Under the pieces are notes generated by a model that saw nothing but the letters and a program-made list of their open reading frames with translations, searched no databases and had not been told where the DNA came from. From Nitrosomonas nitrosa (GTDB lineage Bacteria > Pseudomonadota > Gammaproteobacteria > Burkholderiales > Nitrosomonadaceae), in the NCBI RefSeq assembly GCF_003051105.1, contig NZ_QAOO01000002.1:124001-188000 (forward strand): a stretch of 64,000 bases of DNA. The letters run 5' to 3'. Of the stretch, positions 27,708 through 33,917 are shown piece after piece. The translations under genes were made by a program, and so were the position numbers. Every line of letters starts with the position of its first letter. Within the stretch, counting starts at the first letter, position 1.

Positions 27708-28857
27708 ACCGAATCATATAACGCCATTCTCCAGGCTAGGGCTGGTCTTGACGGGCGGGGGCGCCCGTGCTGCTTATCAGGTAGGGGTTTTACGGGCAAT
27801 TGCAGAAATGTTGCCACCGCATACGCATTGTCCCTTTCCAATCATTTGCGGCACTTCTGCGGGCGCCATCAATGCGGCTGGGCTCGCCATGTCGGCTATC
27901 CATTATGCGACGGGCGTCCAGCAACTGGAAGCGGTATGGAGCAATTTGCATGTCGATCAGGTTCACCGCGCTGATTTCCTGGGCGTGACCCGCAACACCT
28001 TCCGCTGTATCGGCTCGCTCTTGTCGAGCGAGTTGGCCAAAACGCCTTTCGCTTTACTGGATAATTATCCGTTAAGACAATTGCTGGGTTGCCGATTGCC
28101 CTTCCGCGGTATTCAAAGAAGTATTCGGATGGGCGCGCTCCGCGCACTGGGCGTCACGGTCTGGGGCTATACATCAGGGCAATCGGTCACTTTCTACCAA
28201 GGTGATAAAAGTATCCTGCCTTGGAGCCGCGTGATGCGAGTCGGTGTGGCGGCGCGTATCGGTATTCAGCATTTGCTGGCCTCTTCGGCCATACCTTTGA
28301 TTTTTCCGGCCGTTCGCCTTAACCGCGAGTATTTTGGCGACGGCTCCATGCGGCAGCTTGCGCCACTGAGCCCCGCTCTACATCTCGGGGCGGACCGTAT
28401 CCTGGTGATCGGCGTCAACAAACGAAGGGACACCCCCGTTGAGCGCGTCAAGGTCACAAGTTACCCTCCCGTCGCACAAATTGCCGGCCATATGATGAGC
28501 AGTATTTTTGTCGATAGCTTGGAAGTCGATCTGGAGCGCTTGCAACGCATCAATGAAACGTTGTCGCTTATTCCACCCGAGGCGAGAAAAGAAGGCAGCA
28601 TTTCACTGCGCCCGATTAAATCCATGGTGATTTCGCCGAGCGAAAGCATCAATGAAATCGCGCGCGAGCATGCGCAATCCCTGCCGCGAACCATGCGCTA
28701 TCTTTATCGCGCGGTCGGCGGGTTGGCACCCAGCGGGTCGAGATTGCTCAGCTATGTGTTGTTTGAAGCCTCTTATTGCCGCGCGCTTATCGATCTAGGT
28801 TATCGTGATACCTTGCAACAACAAAAAGAAATCCTTGATTTCATAACTCCCTCCTAA
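27700..28857 (+). CDS. Patatin-like phospholipase
   Basis: This is a putative lipid acyl hydrolase using a Ser-Asp dyad. The oxyanion glycine motif is LTGGGARAAYQVGVL (residues 17-31), the nucleophile lies in CGTSAGAINAAG (Ser near 52), and the acid is in FGDGSMRQLAPLSP (Asp near 214). A C-terminal region of about 130 residues follows the catalytic domain. There is no signal peptide, so it is probably cytosolic or membrane-peripheral. The start is GTG at 27700, overlapping the preceding small gene, and no earlier start is possible without entering that gene further. terC follows 5 bp downstream. Confidence 0.88.
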   Translation: MNEPNHITPFSRLGLVLTGGGARAAYQVGVLRAIAEMLPPHTHCPFPIICGTSAGAINAAGLAMSAIHYATGVQQLEAVWSNLHVDQVHRADFLGVTRNTFRCIGSLLSSELAKTPFALLDNYPLRQLLGCRLPFRGIQRSIRMGALRALGVTVWGYTSGQSVTFYQGDKSILPWSRVMRVGVAARIGIQHLLASSAIPLIFPAVRLNREYFGDGSMRQLAPLSPALHLGADRILVIGVNKRRDTPVERVKVTSYPPVAQIAGHMMSSIFVDSLEVDLERLQRINETLSLIPPEARKEGSISLRPIKSMVISPSESINEIAREHAQSLPRTMRYLYRAVGGLAPSGSRLLSYVLFEASYCRALIDLGYRDTLQQQKEILDFITPS

Positions 28858-28862
28858 ACAAT

Positions 28863-29585
28863 ATGGCATTTTCTGATCCTCAATTCTGGCTGGCGGCATT
28901 GCAAATCGTTGCAATCGATCTGGTACTCGGCGGCGATAATGCTGTGATCATCGCGTTGGCTTGCCGGAGATTACCCGAAAAGCAACGTAATTTGGGCATA
29001 TTCTGGGGTGTGTTTGGCGCGATTGCCATTCGTATCATCCTGGTATTCTTCGCCATCAACCTGCTGGCGCTGCCTTATCTGAAACTGATCGGGGCAATGC
29101 TGCTGGTCTGGATCGGGATCAAGTTACTGCTGCCCGAGCCGAGCGAGCCAACGCATGAAGTCGATGCCAGCGTCTCGCTAATGGGTGCAATCAAAACCAT
29201 TATCATCGCCGATGCCGTCATGAGCCTGGACAATGTAATCGGTATCGCGGGGGCTGCCAGAGGGGATCTGACGCTGGTTATTTTTGGTTTGCTGGTCAGT
29301 GTTCCGATCATCGTCTGGGGAAGTAAACTGGTAATGAAGCTGATGAATCGTTTTCCTATCGTTATTTTTATCGGTGCGGGGCTGCTTGGCTGGATTGCGG
29401 GCACTATGGCCATTACCGATAGCGTTACCATAGATTGGGTCAATGCGCATGCCGCTTTCTTGCATTGGGTCATGCCGGTTGGCATGGCGTTGACGGTGAT
29501 CCTTGCCGGAAAGTGGTTGACAGCCAGGGCGCAGAAACGGGAAATCGCCCTGGTCGACCTCACGGACGATACGCCTAAAAAGTAA
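28863..29585 (+). CDS. TerC/YjbE family integral membrane protein
   Basis: This polytopic inner-membrane protein of the TerC superfamily is implicated in metal ion (often manganese) homeostasis. Both conserved acidic membrane motifs are present: DLVLGGDNAVIIALA (about residues 20-34) and DAVMSLDNVIGIAGAARG (about residues 118-135). About seven hydrophobic segments are visible. Length is 240 residues, the compact YjbE-like type without CBS domains. It is 5 bp after the patatin gene and is probably co-transcribed. Tellurite resistance should not be assumed from the name. Confidence 0.87.
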   Translation: MAFSDPQFWLAALQIVAIDLVLGGDNAVIIALACRRLPEKQRNLGIFWGVFGAIAIRIILVFFAINLLALPYLKLIGAMLLVWIGIKLLLPEPSEPTHEVDASVSLMGAIKTIIIADAVMSLDNVIGIAGAARGDLTLVIFGLLVSVPIIVWGSKLVMKLMNRFPIVIFIGAGLLGWIAGTMAITDSVTIDWVNAHAAFLHWVMPVGMALTVILAGKWLTARAQKREIALVDLTDDTPKK

Positions 29586-29625
29586 TCGCTTGCGATGAAC
29601 AACATAATTAATAGGAGTACACATC

Positions 29626-30051
29626 ATGCTAAAAATGCTGCTGCCGATAGATGGTTCGACTGCCTGCAACAATGCGGTCAGCCAATTCATTGAATTGCTC
29701 GGCTGGTATAAAGAAGTACCGGAAATCCATTTGCTGAATGTGCAGTTTCCCTTTCATGGTGATGTTTCCCTATTCGTTGATCAGGAAAGCATCAAGCAGT
29801 ATCACCTGGACGAAGGGTTGAAGGATTTGAACAAGGCGCGTGAGCTGCTGGATCAGGCGGGGATCGCCTATCAATACCATGTGGTGGTCGGGGATGCGGC
29901 AAAAATGATCGTGCAATTCGCCACGGAGCACGCATGCGATCAGATCGTCATCGGGCCACGCGGGCTCGGTACCGTCCAAGGGTTGCTGCTTGGCTCGGTT
30001 GCCAGCAAATTGATCCATCTTTCGCCGATACCCATTTTATTGATCAAATAA
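29626..30051 (+). CDS. Universal stress protein (UspA family)
   Basis: This is a small cytoplasmic protein of the UspA fold. The N-terminal MLKMLLPIDGSTACNNAV and the C-terminal ATP-binding signature GPRGLGTVQGLLLGSVAS (G-2x-G-9x-GS pattern, about residues 108-125) point to the nucleotide-binding branch. Length is 141 residues. A ribosome binding site (AGGAG) precedes the ATG at 29626. It is 40 bp after terC. The specific stress is not evident. Confidence 0.9.
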   Translation: MLKMLLPIDGSTACNNAVSQFIELLGWYKEVPEIHLLNVQFPFHGDVSLFVDQESIKQYHLDEGLKDLNKARELLDQAGIAYQYHVVVGDAAKMIVQFATEHACDQIVIGPRGLGTVQGLLLGSVASKLIHLSPIPILLIK

Positions 30052-30124
30052 CGGGAAATAGGCGGTATTCCCTTTCTATTGTTGAGTATGCCCTGGTGGC
30101 AAGTACGGTTAAATAGAGGGTAAG

Positions 30125-30245
30125 CAAGTCACCACGCCCGTCATCCGGGCAAGCTGTTGCCACGGTTGTTCGAAGCGGCTGGTGTAAGCCAGCAGGTGAC
30201 AAGCTGATGCCTGACAAGCGGGCATCGTGACCCTCCTGCAAGGGG
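30125..30245 (+). other. Multi-hairpin structured stretch ahead of the PilB-like gene
   Basis: Several short perfect stems follow one another: GTCACC (30128-30133) with GGTGAC (30195-30200), enclosing GCCCG/CGGGC (30136-30150) and GCTGG/CCAGC (30178-30193). GATGCC/GGCATC (30206-30226) and CCCT/AGGG (30231-30244) come next. On the plus strand this would be a three-way junction followed by two hairpins, ending about 50 nt before the ATG at 30295. It matches no riboswitch I can name. It could be a leader RNA or a decayed repeat cluster. Confidence 0.45.
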
Positions 30246-30294
30246 GCGTCGAGTAGCTTTGAAGCCAAGCTTTTTGAATACATACCCTATCGCC

Positions 30295-32670
30295 ATGAAC
30301 GTACAAATCGAACTCGAACCGCAAACAAATCAACTTCCTGCAATGGCCGATCAATCGCATTTCCCGCAGCGATTGGAAGCGATCATCAACAAAATCCAGG
30401 CGGTCAGCAGCCTGGATGAAATCTTCGTGGAGGTGAGCAGAGCGCTGCGCGCGCTGTTCAATGCGGATCGCCTGACCGTGTATACGCTCAGCGAGGACGG
30501 CTCGTATCTGCTGTCGCGTGTCAATTTGGGGAACGGCTGCTTACAAAACCTGCGACTGACGCTTGACGAAAACGACATCATCGCTTTTGTCAGCCTGAGT
30601 AAACAAACCCTTAATTTGAAAGATGTTTACGACCGGCAAGAATTGATCGCCGTCAATCCGCAATTGAATTTTCCGAAGGATGCCGACAAGCGAACCGGCT
30701 ATCGAACCAAGGAAATGCTGTTGGCCCCCATACTCAATGCGCGTGACAACACGCTGCTGGGTCTGGTGCAAGCAGTCAACCATAACGGACAAGGTCCTTT
30801 TCCACCGCTGTACGTGGAAGGTATGAGCGCAATTTGTCAGGCATTGGCCATCGCTATCCGCCAGCGCCAGCAGCAGCAACTCCTGACAAAATCGAAATAC
30901 GATTACCTGGTCACGAGCGCAGCGATCACCGCCACCGACCTCGAGCTGGCAGCGCGGCTGGCGCGCGAAAAGGGCTGCGACCTGGAAGATGTGCTGATCG
31001 ACGAATTCAAAATCAAACCGGCGCAAATCGGCCAAGCTTTATCGAATTTCTTCAATGTGCGCTATGAGCCGTACCGTGCCGACCGGAATAAGCCGTTCGA
31101 CGTGCTGAGAAACCTCAAACGGGATTTCGTCGAAAGCAATCAATGGCTGCCGATCGATGAAAGCAAAGAAGGGCTGGTGGTGTTGACGCTCGATCCGGAG
31201 AGACTCAAAGCGTTACGCATCGTCAATCAGATTTTTCCGCGGCATCACATTGTTTACACGGTCAGCACCGAACGGGAATTCAAAGCCACGCTGGATTTGT
31301 TTTACGGTGCAAATAACGGCGAGATCAGCAGCGTCAATATCAACGAAATGTTGTCCGATCTCGAAGACAATGTGGAAGAAGCCGTAACGGTTGACGAGAC
31401 TTCGGAGGCCTCCGAAAACGAGCTCGTCAAACTGGTCAACAAGATCATCATGGATGCGCACAAAATGGGGGCTTCCGATATCCATATCGAACCTTATCCC
31501 GGCAAGGAAAAAACCAAAATCCGTTTCCGCAAAGACGGCACATTGCTGCCGTATATCGAAATTCCGGCGGGTTACCGCAATGCGTTGGTGACCCGCATCA
31601 AGATCATGTGCGATCTGGATATTGCCGAGAAGCGCAAGCCGCAGGATGGCAAAATCAAATTCCGGAAATACGCCCCGCTCGATATCGAATTGCGGGTCGC
31701 GACCCTCCCTTCCGCCGGCGGATTGGAAGACGTCGTCATGCGTATCCTGGCGGCAGGGGAGCCGATCCCGCTGGAAAAAATGAATTTTACCGCCCGTAAC
31801 TTGCAAGAACTCAAATCGATCATCAGCAAACCCTATGGGCTGTTTTTCGTATGCGGCCCGACCGGTTCGGGTAAAACGACGACGCTGCATTCGGTGCTGA
31901 AACACCTCAATACGCCCGAAACCAAGATCTGGACGGCCGAGGACCCGGTGGAGATCACGCAGAAAGGATTGCGGCAGGTGCAAGTCAATGTCAAGGCAGG
32001 GCTAACCTTCGCTGCGGTGATGCGATCCTTTTTGCGCGCCGATCCGGACATCATCATGGTCGGCGAAATGCGCGACAAGGAAACCACCAGCATCGGCATC
32101 GAAGCCTCCTTGACCGGTCATTTGGTGCTGGCGACCTTGCATACCAACAGCGCACCGGAATCGGTCATCCGCTTACTCGATATGGGCATGGACCCCTTCA
32201 ATTTCTCCGATGCGTTACTCGGTATCCTCGCGCAGCGGCTGGCCAAGCGGCTGTGCAAATGCAAAAAGCCGCACTCTGCCAGCCGGGAAGAACTGAAGGC
32301 GCTGTTGATCGAATATTGCGATGAACTGAAGTATCTCGAGCATTTCAAGGCGAATCCCGAAGCGGCCTACCAGGAAATCGAAAGCCGCTGGCTGCAGGAG
32401 TATGGGGGCGAAAACAAGCAAATCACCTTGTACCAGCGTGTCGGCTGCGATGATTGCAACGGTACCGGGTATGCGGGACGGGTCGCGCTGCACGAACTGC
32501 TGACCGCCACTGACGCACTGAAAAAAAATATCCAGGAACATGCGCGCGTCGCGGAAATGCTGGTAACCGGGCTGAACGACGGCATGCGCACTTTGAAACA
32601 AGATGGAATCGAGAAAGTGCTGCAAGGCATGACCGATATCCATCAGGTGCGGGCCGTGTGTATCAAGTAA
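30295..32670 (+). CDS. GAF-domain PilB/GspE-type secretion and pilus ATPase
   Basis: This is a hexameric motor ATPase of the type II secretion/type IV pilus superfamily. Residues about 25-185 form a GAF sensor domain and about 190-345 an MshEN-type domain (EKGCDLEDVLIDEFKIKPAQ). The ATPase core has FVCGPTGSGKTTTLHSVLK (Walker A, near residue 520), RADPDIIMVGEMRDKET (Walker B) and HLVLATLHTNSA. Cysteine pairs near residues 653 and 717 (CKCKK and CDDCNGTGY) form the zinc-binding element of GspE/PilB. At about 791 residues it is much longer than typical PilB because of the GAF module and an insert between the cysteine pairs. The ATG at 30295 is chosen over an upstream TTG. It is separate from pilMNOPQ, but a pilin gene lies 600 bp away on the other strand. 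Confidence 0.88.
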   Translation: MNVQIELEPQTNQLPAMADQSHFPQRLEAIINKIQAVSSLDEIFVEVSRALRALFNADRLTVYTLSEDGSYLLSRVNLGNGCLQNLRLTLDENDIIAFVSLSKQTLNLKDVYDRQELIAVNPQLNFPKDADKRTGYRTKEMLLAPILNARDNTLLGLVQAVNHNGQGPFPPLYVEGMSAICQALAIAIRQRQQQQLLTKSKYDYLVTSAAITATDLELAARLAREKGCDLEDVLIDEFKIKPAQIGQALSNFFNVRYEPYRADRNKPFDVLRNLKRDFVESNQWLPIDESKEGLVVLTLDPERLKALRIVNQIFPRHHIVYTVSTEREFKATLDLFYGANNGEISSVNINEMLSDLEDNVEEAVTVDETSEASENELVKLVNKIIMDAHKMGASDIHIEPYPGKEKTKIRFRKDGTLLPYIEIPAGYRNALVTRIKIMCDLDIAEKRKPQDGKIKFRKYAPLDIELRVATLPSAGGLEDVVMRILAAGEPIPLEKMNFTARNLQELKSIISKPYGLFFVCGPTGSGKTTTLHSVLKHLNTPETKIWTAEDPVEITQKGLRQVQVNVKAGLTFAAVMRSFLRADPDIIMVGEMRDKETTSIGIEASLTGHLVLATLHTNSAPESVIRLLDMGMDPFNFSDALLGILAQRLAKRLCKCKKPHSASREELKALLIEYCDELKYLEHFKANPEAAYQEIESRWLQEYGGENKQITLYQRVGCDDCNGTGYAGRVALHELLTATDALKKNIQEHARVAEMLVTGLNDGMRTLKQDGIEKVLQGMTDIHQVRAVCIK

Positions 32671-32675
32671 GGGGC

Positions 32676-32697
32676 GGTCACCCTCGGGCATTGCGCT
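32676..32697 (+). repeat. REP-like half palindrome next to the transposase remnant
   Basis: The stretch CTCGGGCATTGCGCT, directly after the stop of the ATPase gene, matches the REP arm seen at 33250-33265 and 33061-33075 (GGTGCAATGCCCG read in reverse complement). Only half of the palindrome is recognisable. Confidence 0.5.
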
Positions 32698-32761
32698 GGC
32701 GTTTGATCGAGATAAGTTTTTCCAAGGCGCTCTCCAAAACGGAACGATTATCCGCAGTGCG

Positions 32762-32992
32762 ATGCAGGTGGAGCGAGCGAGGCATCTGGCAACATCAATA
32801 CTGTGGGCGCATTTGATTCGGGATGAAACCGACGACCGCGCGCATAGGGATGATGTCCTTATCAATCCAGTCAAGCACGGGTTGGTCAAGCGGGTTGTGG
32901 GCTGGCCGTATTCCACCTCGCATCGGTGGCTAAAGCTGGGTGTTTACCCTGCGGATTGGGACTGGCGGTGCAGAAAAAGAGTTGGATTATAA
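32762..32992 (+). pseudogene. Remnant of a REP-associated tyrosine transposase (RAYT)
   Basis: Residues such as LWAHLIRDETD, LINPVKHGLVKRV and WPYSTSHRWLK, followed by PADW, are the conserved C-terminal block of RAYT/TnpA-REP proteins, which normally contain NPVKHGLV plus WPYSSFHR and end with YPADW. Only about 76 codons remain open and the N-terminal catalytic part (HUH motif) is missing, so this is a truncated, non-functional copy. Upstream in-frame codons back to about 32690 do not look like the family. It is flanked by REP-type palindromes, as expected for these elements. Confidence 0.8.
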
Positions 32993-33011
32993 AGATTGAT
33001 AGCTGTGCGTC

Positions 33012-33095
33012 TCTGTCTTTATCGAGCGTATTGCACTAGATATTCGATAAGCACATATCTGGCGCAATGCCTGTTGGTTATTTGCGTTTTGCGCG
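33012..33095. repeat. REP-type inverted pair, degenerate
   Basis: A plus-oriented arm ending GCGTATTGCAC (33026-33036) faces a minus-oriented unit GGCGCAATGCCTGTTGGTTATTTGCG (33061-33086), with about 24 bp between them. The reverse complement of the latter, GCAAATAACCAACAGGCATTGCGCC, resembles the unit at 33250-33278. The pair forms a larger imperfect hairpin. Confidence 0.6.
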
Positions 33096-33157
33096 TAGGT
33101 TGAACTCAAAGCGATACCAAGCGATAACAATGCGGTGTTTGTTTTCCGCGTCGTAAA

Positions 33158-33193
33158 ACAAAAAACCACCCGAGGAAGTGACCTTGGGTGGTT
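33158..33193 (-). terminator. Intrinsic terminator of the pilin gene
   Basis: AACCACCCGAGG (33164-33175) and CCTTGGGTGGTT (33182-33193) make a 12-bp stem (one G-T pair) with a 6-nt loop. On the minus strand it is followed by TTTTTTGTTTTACG. It lies about 90 bp downstream of the pilin stop codon. Confidence 0.85.
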
Positions 33194-33197
33194 ATGT

Positions 33198-33280
33198 GTA
33201 GGGCAATAAGCAAAGCGCATTGCACTCGAAGTTTGGTAAGGAGCCCTCTGGTGCAATGCCCGATGGTTATTACCTTACGC
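33198..33280. repeat. Inverted REP pair (BIME-like) downstream of the pilin gene
   Basis: One unit (33198-33225, plus) reads GTAG followed by GGCAATAAGC and GCGCATTGCAC. The second (33250-33278, minus) reads, in reverse complement, GTAAGGTAATAACC then ATCGGGCATTGCACC. Each has a short tag (GTAG or GTAA) next to an imperfect hairpin, as in RAYT-linked REPs. The two face each other and the arms GCATTGCAC/GTGCAATGC form a perfect 9-bp stem. Confidence 0.7.
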
Positions 33281-33283
33281 GGG

Positions 33284-33727
33284 TTACGATGCAGCAGGCG
33301 CCGCGCGGCAATTTGCAGGTACGTGGTTGTTGCTGCCAGCGGTTCGCTGGCAGCCCCAAGTAATAGTACTACCCGCTGCACCAGGCGCATTAGGGGTGAG
33401 TACTAACGTTACACCACCAGCAGCAGCAGTAGTAGCTACAGTAATTGCACCTGTAGCAGGTGTGCAAGACATAGAAGCCACATTACCAATAGTAGCTGTG
33501 ATTGCTGTCACTCCGAGGCAAGCATCTGCAGGTAAGGTGCCGCCATTAGAAGAAATATTCTCACTGACTGTAGTTTTTGCTGCAGATGCAACACTAACCG
33601 CCTCAGAAACACGAGCTCTTATTGTATAGTCCTGATAAGCCGGAATCGCCACCGCCGCCAAAATACCGATAATAGCGACAACGATCATCAACTCTATCAG
33701 GGTAAAGCCTTTTTGCATTTGTTGCAT
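33284..33727 (-). CDS. pilA: Type IV major-type pilin
   Basis: The short basic leader MQQMQKG is followed by [20 protein letters not shown], the class III N-terminus cleaved by prepilin peptidase between G7 and F8, with Glu at mature position 5. The hydrophobic helix is followed by a typical [13 protein letters not shown] spine and a globular domain with four cysteines (DACLG, SMSCTP, WGCQRT, ANCRA) that may form two disulfides. Length is 147 residues. A clear ribosome binding site (AAGGAG) precedes the ATG. A strong terminator lies downstream, so it forms its own transcript, opposite to the nearby PilB-like gene. Whether it is the major pilin or a paralogue cannot be told from this window. 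Confidence 0.92.
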   Translation of the reverse strand: MQQMQKGFTLIELMIVVAIIGILAAVAIPAYQDYTIRARVSEAVSVASAAKTTVSENISSNGGTLPADACLGVTAITATIGNVASMSCTPATGAITVATTAAAGGVTLVLTPNAPGAAGSTITWGCQRTAGSNNHVPANCRAAPAAS

Positions 33728-33917
33728 GGTGTATCTCCTTTGGTTTGAAAAATAACACGTGTCGTGTCATGAATTTAAAACGGGCCCATGTGTGCAATCA
33801 TTGTTGCTAAAAAGCATGGTGCTGAGACTATAACGGCTGCCCCTGACAAAAAGTTTAGCTATAAATTGAACGATGATTTGGGCGCTATTCAGTGATTTGG
33901 TCGGCGTGAGGCAGGGC

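Noticed and set aside
31213-31983. 256-codon minus-strand frame opposite the PilB-like ATPase
   Set aside because: It is the antisense shadow of the Walker-motif region; His/Phe/Asp-rich composition is typical of such shadows.
33728-33917. Possible sigma-54 promoter for the pilin gene
   Set aside because: I looked for GG-N10-GC elements; the best match has too many mismatches at the -24 and -12 positions.
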